The position numbers were made by a program, and so were the translations under genes. Below the pieces are notes generated by a model, which did no database searches, had not been told where the DNA came from, and saw nothing but the letters and a program-made list of their open reading frames with translations. DNA of 33,807 nucleotides from Planctomycetota bacterium (GTDB lineage Bacteria; Planctomycetota; MHYJ01; JACPTZ01): positions 966-34,772 of the forward strand of contig JACPTZ010000023.1 in the NCBI GenBank assembly GCA_016192525.1. The letters are read 5' to 3'. Shown here piece after piece: positions 7,473 to 14,677 of the stretch. Within the stretch, counting starts at the first letter, position 1, and each line of letters opens with the position of its first letter.

Positions 7473-9560
7473 TCACTCCCCGTCCCGCGCGCAGCGGAAC
7501 CCGATGTACTCCCGCGTCGCCTCGGGTGTCCCGCTCGCGCGCACGCAGAAGATCCCCCAGTAGGCTCCGAGGTCCCCGTAGCCGGCCCCCTTGATGATCC
7601 TCGACGAGAGGGCCGCATCCCGCGAATCGGCCGTCCATTCGCGGGTGATTCCCACGAGATTGTAGGCGCCGAAGGAGCACTTTCCGCCCTCGCACGCCTT
7701 TACCGACGTGATCTTCACGCGGGGAAGTTCATTCGTGACGCAGCGGTCCCTGTCGAAGGTGTTTCCCCAGGGGTAGTACGACTGCAGGTCTCCCCGCACC
7801 GCCCGCTCCCATTCCACCTCGGTCGGGAGCCGCTTCCCCTTCCACCCGGCGTACTTTCGGGCGTCCTCCCAGTTGACAAAGACAACCGGATACTCCCCCG
7901 CCCCGGGGGGGGGGAGGCCGTTCGTCCAGTTCTCCGGAACGCGCCCTCCCGCCTCCCGCACGTACTCCAGGTAGTCGTCGTTCGAGACCTTGCAGGCGTC
8001 CAGGTAGAACCCCGGGACCTCGATCTCCTCCCGCGTTTCCCGCAACAGCTCATCCATGATGTCCTTGAGTTGCGCGGAATCGTGCGTGATCCCCTCGGCC
8101 AGCCGCCTCGCCTCCTCGTAGGCGAGCCCGCGCTGGAGACGACCGCGCGGCACATACACCATCCCGGGGGCCCCCAGCCGGATTTCCAGTTTCTCCTGCT
8201 GGTTCCGGGAGACCGAGAGACTTCGTACTTCATCCGTAAACCCCTCCATCCGGACGATGACCTCGTGCTTGCCGGGCTTGACCTTCGTGACGGCATAGGT
8301 CCCCCCGGTCTCGGACGGGAGCGCCTCCCCGTCCAGCAGCACCGCGGCGCCTTTCGGGCTTACGGAGATGAGGCAGCTTCCGAAGGAAGGAGGTGGAGGG
8401 GGAGGGGTGGGGGAACTCGCGGGCTTCGCCGTCATCGTCGCGGCCGGTGGAGGGGTTCTGTCCCGATTCCCGGAATACACCGCGATTCCCAGAGCGAGAA
8501 GGCCCACCCCGGCGATGAACGCCGCCAGGCGAGGGGCGCGAGGCTCACGGGCCCCGGGAGAGGGATCGGCGGACGATCGGACCCCGCCGTCGCGGAGGCC
8601 GTGCCCGGGCCGGGGGGTCGGACGGGCTTCGGGCCGGGACGGGGCCGTCGCCGGGGCCTTCGACCGTCCCGATCGCCGGGCCCCCTCGATCGGCGGGTGT
8701 CGCGTGCCGCCGGACGACCACGTCTCGAGGGCCTCGATGGCGGTTTGGGCATCGGCGAATCGTTCCTCCCGGTCCGCCGCCATCATCCCCGAAACGACCG
8801 CGCCCAGTCGCCGGTCCACGGCGGGGCAGACCGATTCAATCGGGTCGCAGCGCCCGGACAACACCCGGGCGGTGAGCTCTCCGATCGAGGAGGCGTTGAA
8901 GGGGAAAGCGCCGGAGAGGAGGTAGTAGAGCGTGGCGCCCAGGGAGTAGACGTCGGTTCGGGCATCGACCTTCTCGCCTCTCCACTGTTCGGGCGACATG
9001 AAGAGCGGGGTGCCCATGAGTTCGCCCGACACCGTCAGCGCGTTCGTGGTGTCCTGGAGACGGCGCACCAGACCGAAATCGGTCAGGCGAACCTGTCCCT
9101 CTTTCGAGACCAGGATGTTCGCCGGTTTGATGTCACGATGAACGATCCCGTGGTCGTGCGCGGCCTTCAGCCCGCGAAGGGCCTGAAGGATGACCCGCAC
9201 GGCCTCGGGGGGGTCCAGGCGCCCCCCCCGACCCTTCACATAGCCGTCCAGGTCGGTACCGGCGACGTACTGCATGACGATGAAGTGGCGCCCCGCTTCC
9301 ACGCCGCAGTCGTAGACCTTGACGATGTGGGGGGCGTCCTCGAGTTCGGCCAGCGCGCGCGCCTCGCGGAGGAAGCGGGCCACGGAGGACTCGTCCTGAA
9401 CCAGGGTGTCGCCCAGGAATTTGATCGCGACCTCGCGCCGGAGAGTGGTGTGGCGTCCCAGATAGACCGCCCCCATTCCGCCGGCGCCGAGTTTCTTCAG
9501 GACGAGGCAGCCCCGGAACTCCTTTCCGATGAGGTCGGTCGTTTCTCGGGGGGGAGGCAC
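7473..9560 (-). CDS. Ser/Thr protein kinase with PEGA and formylglycine-generating-enzyme-like (sulfatase-modifying factor) domains
   Basis: Residue numbers assume the GTG at 9560, which has GGAGG about nine bases upstream; an in-frame GTG at 9569 abuts that site. The kinase domain spans about 10-280: glycine loop GAGGMGAVYLG, catalytic lysine K47 in VAIK, HRDIKPAN at 141-148, DFG at 161-163, and SPE at 189-191. It therefore has all residues of an active Hanks-type kinase. A Pro/Arg-rich juxtamembrane stretch and one transmembrane helix (about 344-363) follow. The periplasmic side has a PEGA domain (about 394-463) and an FGE-like domain (about 465-695) with KRLPTEVEWERAVRG and YPWGN. By eye only one of the two catalytic cysteines of true formylglycine-generating enzymes has an equivalent (C672 in FCVRASGTPE), so this part is probably a binding or sensing module. 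It is third in the operon and likely regulates it post-translationally. Confidence 0.9.
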   Translation of the reverse strand: MPPPRETTDLIGKEFRGCLVLKKLGAGGMGAVYLGRHTTLRREVAIKFLGDTLVQDESSVARFLREARALAELEDAPHIVKVYDCGVEAGRHFIVMQYVAGTDLDGYVKGRGGRLDPPEAVRVILQALRGLKAAHDHGIVHRDIKPANILVSKEGQVRLTDFGLVRRLQDTTNALTVSGELMGTPLFMSPEQWRGEKVDARTDVYSLGATLYYLLSGAFPFNASSIGELTARVLSGRCDPIESVCPAVDRRLGAVVSGMMAADREERFADAQTAIEALETWSSGGTRHPPIEGARRSGRSKAPATAPSRPEARPTPRPGHGLRDGGVRSSADPSPGAREPRAPRLAAFIAGVGLLALGIAVYSGNRDRTPPPAATMTAKPASSPTPPPPPPSFGSCLISVSPKGAAVLLDGEALPSETGGTYAVTKVKPGKHEVIVRMEGFTDEVRSLSVSRNQQEKLEIRLGAPGMVYVPRGRLQRGLAYEEARRLAEGITHDSAQLKDIMDELLRETREEIEVPGFYLDACKVSNDDYLEYVREAGGRVPENWTNGLPPPGAGEYPVVFVNWEDARKYAGWKGKRLPTEVEWERAVRGDLQSYYPWGNTFDRDRCVTNELPRVKITSVKACEGGKCSFGAYNLVGITREWTADSRDAALSSRIIKGAGYGDLGAYWGIFCVRASGTPEATREYIGFRCARDGE

Positions 9561-9593
9561 GCGAAGCACCCTCCAGCATCGTCCGTCCGGATC

Positions 9594-10706
9594 CTACTCG
9601 GCCTTCGCTCCCCGGGGTCCCGGGAGACCGGGGCCGGGGCGTTGCGGGGCCGGCCTCGTGGCCGTCATCTCCGCGCCCGCGGGAGGCGCCGGAAGGGATC
9701 GGCCGTCGCCGGACTGTCGCCTCAGCCACGCGCAAATCTCCTGGCCGACCTCCCGGACGGCGCCCTCCAGATCGTGGGCCCGCTCGATCACCGAGACGTT
9801 GATCGCGGAAAGCTCCCGCGCCATCGGGTCGCTCGCGCGTTCCGATCCCTCCCCGACCCGGAGCCGGTTCAGAATGCGGGTGATGCAGAAGTCGTCGATC
9901 GCGATCAGGAGATCGTCCTCGCGTTTCTGCACCAGCGCGATGACGAACATGATCAGCGCGCTCTCAATGAGCGCGACGAAGGTCGCCTCGAACGCCATTC
10001 CGAGGGACTTGGTCGTGTCCTGGAGCTGTCTCCGGAGGTTTTCGTCGAAACCGCTGGACTCCCCGATGGCGTGGGAGAATCCGGTGACGCCTCCGCTGAT
10101 CCCCAGGACCGTGGCGATGAACCCGATGATGGGGATGACCGCCACCAGGAAGCGGACAAAGGTGTAGCCGGACTCGGCGGTCTGGCGGTCGATGTTGGAC
10201 AGGTCCCCGAGGACGCCGCTCATGTCGGACGAAGACCCGGTGTTCCGCAGCCGCTGCAGGCCGCGGTCGAGGCGCTGGATCAGGAGATACTCTCCCTGGG
10301 GCGGCGGAAGCAGCCGGATCTTCGCGGCGATCGCCTCGGCGCCCTGCTGCTGGAGCGTCTGACCGGAGTCTTGCGGAAAGATGTCGGCTTCGAGACCGAA
10401 CGCCCGCCACTCCCGGAGCACGAAGTGGTACTTTCTCAGGAGGAGACACTGGGCGATGAAGAAGAGGAGCGTGCAAAGATGGGTGTAAGGGAAGTGCGCG
10501 CAGAACGCGTGGTAGATCAGGTTCTTGGGGTTCTGCGTCCCGATGAAATAGAAGAAGCCGTAGCTGATTCCCATCAGGCCGACGACGGTGGCGAACATCG
10601 ACCCGGAGTTCGCCGTCAGAGCCGCGAAGAGGCCGAGGAATCGCTCCCAGTCGGAGGGGGGCTGCATCCGGCGTCCCGTCGCCGCCGCGGGGTGTCGTTC
10701 GCTCAT
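9594..10706 (-). CDS. MotA/TolQ/ExbB proton-channel family protein
   Basis: The protein has 370 residues. Hydrophobic helices lie at about 37-56, 76-93, 185-205 and 236-260. The last two form the family hallmark: PIIGFIATVLGISGGVTGF followed, about 25 residues later, by LGMAFEATFVALIESALIMF and the charged sequence QKREDDLL. This matches the third and fourth helices of MotA and the last two of TolQ/ExbB. The cytoplasmic region between helices 2 and 3 is about 90 residues. A C-terminal cytoplasmic tail of about 100 residues ends Pro/Gly-rich. GGGGAG lies close before the ATG. It is second in the operon, 24 bp from each neighbour, and is followed after the kinase gene by two MotB/ExbD-like genes, so it should form the inner-membrane ion channel of the complex. 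It is not flagellar: no fli, flg or mot neighbours are present. Confidence 0.88.
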   Translation of the reverse strand: MSERHPAAATGRRMQPPSDWERFLGLFAALTANSGSMFATVVGLMGISYGFFYFIGTQNPKNLIYHAFCAHFPYTHLCTLLFFIAQCLLLRKYHFVLREWRAFGLEADIFPQDSGQTLQQQGAEAIAAKIRLLPPPQGEYLLIQRLDRGLQRLRNTGSSSDMSGVLGDLSNIDRQTAESGYTFVRFLVAVIPIIGFIATVLGISGGVTGFSHAIGESSGFDENLRRQLQDTTKSLGMAFEATFVALIESALIMFVIALVQKREDDLLIAIDDFCITRILNRLRVGEGSERASDPMARELSAINVSVIERAHDLEGAVREVGQEICAWLRRQSGDGRSLPAPPAGAEMTATRPAPQRPGPGLPGPRGAKAE

Positions 10707-10730
10707 GGTCTCCCCGTCAAGAGTCCGCGC

Positions 10731-12593
10731 TCATCCGCCCATCAGCAGATCGAGGGTCTCCCGGAGTTTCGAGATTCGGGCCCCGACCTCGCTCCAGGAT
10801 TCCCGGGCGCCGACCGAGGGGTGTCGGGAATTCTCCTCGGCCCGCTTCAGTCCGCGGAGCGCCTTGGAGAGGCGGGCGCGCTGGCGCACGAGCATGATCG
10901 AGTCCGTCTGCATCGTGCCCGCCTTGTATCCCAGCATGGCTTCGGCGCTCTCCACATAGGCGAGCACCTGGAGCGGATCGAGTTCGGTGCTCCTCTCGAA
11001 GAACTCGACCGCCTCCGGCGCATTCCCCTGCGCCCTCCGCACGCGTCCCAGCTCGCAGGCCACCTCGGCGCGCACCCGTCGGGCCTGAGCCTCCTGGACC
11101 TCGGGGCTGTTCCACGCGGCCTGCAGGGTCACGTCGGCCTCCGCCCATCGCTGCTCCCGCATCATCCACCGGGCGCTGCTCAATTGCGCCGCCGCGGAGT
11201 GAGCGAAACTCGCGGCGAGCGCCCGCGCCAGGGCGCTTCTCAGGGGGCCGTCTGCGCCGCCAAAGTCGGACGCCGCCTCGAGGAAAAACAAGAGAATGCG
11301 CTCGCGGTCCTCCGGCGGGATCTGATCGAGACGGTACGGGATCTCGGCGCAGAATTCGGAGTAAAGACGGAGCGCAGCGCTCGTCGTACGCCGGTCCGCC
11401 ACGAGGTAGCGCCCCAGTTCGAAGATCGTGTCCCTCGACAGCGCGCGTCCGAGGTCGAAGGCGTTGAGATAGGCGTCGAAGGAGTAACGCCTCTCCCCCA
11501 GGCCGTCCTGCAGGCTTCCCCAGCAATGGTAGATGCGGCCCATGAATCGCGAGCGGGGCATCTCGGTCTTCGCCCACTGGGTGACGCGCGCGAGCCGGCG
11601 CTTCGCGTCGTCCAGGGCGGCCTCGCGCTCCTCGCCGGCGAGCCCCGCCGCGCGTTCGAGCATCTCCTCGACTCGCTCAACCTTCTCCACGGCCTCCGGT
11701 TCCACCTCCTCGTCGACCCCGGCCCGACGCGAAGCGGCCGACGGGGCCGCCGGAACGCCGCGCGGGCGCCTTCCGGACTTCGGGGGCGGAACTCCATCGA
11801 TCTCGTCCTCCTCCAGGATCGCCGCTTCGACGATCGTCTCGTCGCCGTCGCCCGGCGCTTCGAGAATCCGCTCCCCCGGGCCCTCTTCCTCCGCCAGATC
11901 GGCGAGAGGGACCTCCGCGGCCGTCGCTTCGATGGCCGGAAAGGCCCGCGTTTCAACGTCGGCCTCCGCCTCCCCGGGCGTCCGGGATTCGGGGCGACGA
12001 CGAGGGGTCTTGAGTCTGGCCTGGGCCGCCAGGAGCGCGTCCACCTGTTGTCGGGAGAGGAGGCCCCGTTCGGTCAGGAGGGTGCCGATGCGGACGAGGC
12101 GCCCATTCCCCTGGTAGGCGTCTCGTTGGTGCTGGAGCGCGGCCTTCACTTGCTCCGGTCGGAGAAAGCGGTTGCGCACGGCGAGCGCCCCGAACTTGCG
12201 ATCCTCGGCGCGGACAGAGACGAAACTCTGATGGCGGATGATCCACTCCACGTTTCCCGCGCCCAGAGCGCCCTGCTCGACGAGGATCTCCCCGAGTGTC
12301 CGATGGATCCCGCGCTCGCGGAGGAGATTCTGGTGCTCGACCGCGGCGTTCAACCGGTCGCGGGGGAGGTATCCGGCGTCCACGGCGATCGTTCCGAACA
12401 GGAGGTCCGGCTCCGTTCCGGAAGGACGCGGGGGGACTACGCGCCCGGTCGGGCCGGCGGGGTCCGAAATGCGGACCTTTCGCCTGCACCTGGGGCAGCG
12501 CCCCATGAGGTCGACGCTCGCCTCCGGGAACGACAACTTCTGCCCGCAGGCGCAGAAGAACTTGACCCGGCGCCCGGACGGCTCCCGTGCCAT
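10731..12593 (-). CDS. Zinc-ribbon, twin GspE-N-like and TPR-like protein; first gene of the seven-gene operon
   Basis: The protein has 620 residues from the ATG at 12593, chosen because GGGGAGAG lies six bases upstream; the longer frame to 12653 would start inside the promoter. A zinc ribbon (C14, C16, C33, C36) has the same spacing as that of the propeller protein in this operon. Two GspE-N/MshEN-like helical repeats follow: about 63-122 (LGEILVEQGALGAGNVEWII) and about 134-190 (IGTLLTERGLLSRQQVDALL). An acidic low-complexity linker (about 195-300) leads to an alpha-helical C-terminal half (about 310-600), which looks TPR-like, with VEFFERSTELDPLQVLAYVE as a clear repeat. There is no signal peptide or membrane helix, so it is probably cytoplasmic. 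GspE-N domains bind partner proteins or c-di-GMP in secretion ATPases, but the residues here were not checked for ligand binding. Confidence 0.75.
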   Translation of the reverse strand: MAREPSGRRVKFFCACGQKLSFPEASVDLMGRCPRCRRKVRISDPAGPTGRVVPPRPSGTEPDLLFGTIAVDAGYLPRDRLNAAVEHQNLLRERGIHRTLGEILVEQGALGAGNVEWIIRHQSFVSVRAEDRKFGALAVRNRFLRPEQVKAALQHQRDAYQGNGRLVRIGTLLTERGLLSRQQVDALLAAQARLKTPRRRPESRTPGEAEADVETRAFPAIEATAAEVPLADLAEEEGPGERILEAPGDGDETIVEAAILEEDEIDGVPPPKSGRRPRGVPAAPSAASRRAGVDEEVEPEAVEKVERVEEMLERAAGLAGEEREAALDDAKRRLARVTQWAKTEMPRSRFMGRIYHCWGSLQDGLGERRYSFDAYLNAFDLGRALSRDTIFELGRYLVADRRTTSAALRLYSEFCAEIPYRLDQIPPEDRERILLFFLEAASDFGGADGPLRSALARALAASFAHSAAAQLSSARWMMREQRWAEADVTLQAAWNSPEVQEAQARRVRAEVACELGRVRRAQGNAPEAVEFFERSTELDPLQVLAYVESAEAMLGYKAGTMQTDSIMLVRQRARLSKALRGLKRAEENSRHPSVGARESWSEVGARISKLRETLDLLMGG

Positions 12594-12642
12594 TCCACTC
12601 TCCCCAGAGCGTCCGAAGTAGAAAGGGGGCGAGACAGGGCGG

Positions 12643-12654
12643 CATGCTAGCATG
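12643..12654. promoter_or_regulatory. Perfect 12-bp palindrome over the operon -10 box
   Basis: CATGCTAGCATG reads identically on both strands and covers the -10 hexamer of the minus-strand operon promoter. Its position would suit a repressor site. No regulator is assigned, and 12-bp palindromes also occur by chance. Confidence 0.35.
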
Positions 12655-12672
12655 GCCCCTCCGGAGCGTCAA
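12644..12672 (-). promoter_or_regulatory. Sigma70-like promoter of the seven-gene operon
   Basis: On the minus strand TTGACG (12672-12667) is followed after exactly 17 bp by TAGCAT (12649-12644). The -35 box matches five of six consensus bases and the -10 box four of six. Transcription would start near 12637, about 45 bases before the ATG at 12593, leaving a normal leader with a strong ribosome-binding site. The next 11 kb offer no larger gap on this strand than 53 bp, so this is the best candidate promoter for all seven genes. Confidence 0.5.
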
Positions 12673-12708
12673 GAGGTTGCCGTCCGCCGGGGAAACGCCG
12701 GATTTCGC

Positions 12709-12766
12709 TGGACGACGCTCCCGGCCGCCGCCTATACTTCGGTTACCGAATCATTCGGGAGCCGAA
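12709..12766 (+). promoter_or_regulatory. marR promoter with two tandem TTCGG-N3-CCGAA operators
   Basis: A -10 box TATACT (12733-12738) follows a weak -35 TGGACG (12709-12714) after 18 bp. Directly downstream lie two 13-bp palindromes, TTCGGTTACCGAA (12738-12750) and TTCGGGAGCCGAA (12754-12766), sharing identical 5-bp arms and centred 16 bp apart. The marR ATG follows at 12774. Two copies of one dyad over the transcription start are what an autorepressing MarR dimer pair would need. The dyads are seen directly; binding by the adjacent MarR is inferred. Confidence 0.6.
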
Positions 12767-12773
12767 GCAAGCG

Positions 12774-13217
12774 ATGAAATCCGCCGAACGCATCGACCTC
12801 CTCTTCAAGTCGGTCCTCACGCGCTTCTTCTCCATCCCCGCGCGCCAGCCCAGCTCCGGGGCGGTCACCTTCGCCCAGATGCGCGTCCTCTGGATCCTCG
12901 ACTCGCGCGGTCCGGAGGCGCTCTCCGTCCTCGCGCGACGCCTCGGCGTCTCCAACTCCACCGCCACGGAACTCGTCGACCGGCTCGTGCGCGGGGGAAG
13001 CGTCCGGCGTGAGCATTCCCCCCGCGACCGGCGGCAGGTGGTCCTCTCGCTCCGGCCCCGCGGGAAACGGCTCCTCGACGAGTTCTCCCGCCGCCGCCGC
13101 GAACGGTTCGAGCGGCTGCTCCGGGTGGTCGACCGGTCCGACGTGCGCCGCATGGCCGAGGCGCTCGAAACGTTGAACGAGATCGTGGGGAAGTGGGAAG
13201 AAGGGGGTGACGCGTGA
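12774..13217 (+). CDS. MarR-family transcriptional regulator of the efflux operon
   Basis: The protein has 147 residues, the usual MarR length. The winged-helix core is clear: TFAQMRVLWILDSRGPEALS, then LARRLGVSNSTATELVDRLV as the helix-turn-helix recognition region, and a basic wing ending in RRQVVLSL. The C-terminal helix (ALETLNEIVGKWEE) would form the dimer interface. Its stop codon overlaps the GTG start of the TolC-like gene by four bases (GTGA), so regulator and pump are translated from one message. It most likely represses its own operon and is released by a compound the pump exports, as for MexR- or EmrR-type regulators. The effector is unknown. Confidence 0.9.
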   Translation: MKSAERIDLLFKSVLTRFFSIPARQPSSGAVTFAQMRVLWILDSRGPEALSVLARRLGVSNSTATELVDRLVRGGSVRREHSPRDRRQVVLSLRPRGKRLLDEFSRRRRERFERLLRVVDRSDVRRMAEALETLNEIVGKWEEGGDA

Positions 13218-14677
13218 GGGCCCTTCGACTCCTGGGTCTGCTCGCGGCGCTCGCCGGCGCCTGCACTCCGGCGCCGTCGGAACGGGAATCCGTCCCGCGG
13301 CCGCGGCGGGACCCGTCCGTTCTGAGCGGGGCGATCGCTCGACCCCCGGTCCAACCCGCGCCCGCCGCGGACGCCCCGGGCCGGCCGGACTTGCCCTCGC
13401 CACCCCGGGCGACGCCTGCTCCGGACGGTCCGCCCCTGGCGGAACCGCTCACGCTGGAGCGCGCCTACCGGCTGGCCATCGAGCGGAGCGAGACCCTGGC
13501 GCTCAACATCGAGGAACTGGAGCGCCTGCAGGCCCTGTACGATCAGGCCTTCGGCAGCGTGCTGCCCCGGCTCTCCTTCAAGGGGAGCTACATCCGGCAG
13601 GACCCGGCGGGCGCCTCGGGCGGCGGATCGTTCCAGAGCCGCCTGAACCTGACGGAGCGGTCGGAGTACAAGTTCTTCGCGCGGCAGCCGCTCTTCAGCG
13701 GGCTCAAGGAGGTGTACGCGATGCGACAGGCCCGCGCCGCCTCCGCGGCGAAGCGGGAGGAGATCGAATATGCGAGGCTCCGGCTCTACGCCGACGTCGC
13801 CGGGGCCTTCACCGCGGTCCTCCAGACCGATCGGGACCTGACGACGGTGCAGGACTCGCTCCGTCTGGCCGAGGAGCGGCTCCAGGAACTCCAGGCGCGG
13901 CGTCGCGCCGGCATCTCCCGCCAGACCGAGGTCCTCGCCCAGGAGGCGGAGGCGGCCTCCACCCGCGCGCGGCTGGAGGAGTTGCGCGGGGCGCGGAACG
14001 TCGCTGTGGAGGCGCTCCGGTTCCTCACCGGGGCGAGGGGAGAACTGACTCCCGTCGACGGCGAGGCTGCCCCGGTCGATCCTCCGCCGGTGGGCGAACT
14101 GCTGGCCCGCGCCGCGAAACAGCGCGCGGATCTGCGGGCGCTTGAGAATGAAATCGCCGCCTCCGGTGAGGCGGTCGGTGTCGCCCGGGCCGGCCACTTC
14201 CCCACGCTCGCCCTCGAGGGCAACGCCTACACGCACCGCGAGGGGAACAGCGAGGACGTGGCGTGGGACCTGACCCTCTCGGGCGAACTCCCGATCTTCG
14301 ACGGTCTCACGACCCGGGCGCGGGTCCGCGAGGCGAAATCGAACGTCCGCTCGGCGGAGCTTCGTCTCGAACGGCTCCGCCGGCAGATCGCCCTGGAGGT
14401 GAGCCGGGCCTACTTCGACGTGGTGTCCCTCCGCTCCGAACTGGACTCGCGCGAGAAGGCGGTGGCGAGCGCCGCGGAGTTTCACGAACTCGTCCAGGCG
14501 GAGTATCGCCGCGACATCGCGACCAACATCGAGGTGCTCGCGGCCTTCAACACGCTTCAGCAGGCGCGGCTGGAACGCGACCGAACCCGGTTCCAGTGGA
14601 GGCTCGCCTCGATCCGGCTGTCGGTGGAGTGCGGGGAGTCCCCGGGGGGAGATTCAGAGGGAGCAGGAAAACGATGA
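13214..14677 (+). CDS. TolC-family outer-membrane efflux protein
   Basis: The protein has 487 residues, starting with GTG inside the marR stop (GTGA overlap). The N-terminus has a signal sequence with a lipobox-like AGAC at residues 14-17, so it may be a lipoprotein like many OprM/NodT proteins. A Pro-rich spacer follows. The body shows the duplicated TolC coiled-coil/strand pattern: LTLERAYRLAIERSETLALN opens the first half, and a second half carries VARAGHFPTLALEGNAYTHREG and SGELPIFDGLTTRARVREAK. The C-terminal helices (LEVSRAYFDVVSLRSELDSR) close the repeat. It should form the trimeric outer-membrane exit duct for the RND pump encoded two genes downstream. It presupposes an outer membrane, consistent with a diderm host. 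Confidence 0.9.
   Translation: MRALRLLGLLAALAGACTPAPSERESVPRPRRDPSVLSGAIARPPVQPAPAADAPGRPDLPSPPRATPAPDGPPLAEPLTLERAYRLAIERSETLALNIEELERLQALYDQAFGSVLPRLSFKGSYIRQDPAGASGGGSFQSRLNLTERSEYKFFARQPLFSGLKEVYAMRQARAASAAKREEIEYARLRLYADVAGAFTAVLQTDRDLTTVQDSLRLAEERLQELQARRRAGISRQTEVLAQEAEAASTRARLEELRGARNVAVEALRFLTGARGELTPVDGEAAPVDPPPVGELLARAAKQRADLRALENEIAASGEAVGVARAGHFPTLALEGNAYTHREGNSEDVAWDLTLSGELPIFDGLTTRARVREAKSNVRSAELRLERLRRQIALEVSRAYFDVVSLRSELDSREKAVASAAEFHELVQAEYRRDIATNIEVLAAFNTLQQARLERDRTRFQWRLASIRLSVECGESPGGDSEGAGKR

Noticed and set aside
5488-10706. Zorya-type anti-phage system (MotA/MotB-like pair)
   Set aside because: The MotA- and MotB-like genes fit only superficially. There is no OmpA-type domain on either MotB-like protein and no ZorC, ZorD or ZorE-like helicase or nuclease nearby.
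5488-10706. Flagellar stator or Ton/Tol energy system
   Set aside because: No flagellar, TonB, TolA, TolB-Pal or TonB-dependent receptor genes accompany it, and the MotB-like proteins lack peptidoglycan-binding domains.
6639-12650. A 2,003-codon open frame on the plus strand opposite the operon
   Set aside because: It runs antisense to four recognisable genes (a MotB-like protein, the kinase, the channel protein and the zinc-ribbon protein). Its translation is Arg/Pro/Gly-rich with no domain, as expected for antisense frames in GC-rich DNA.
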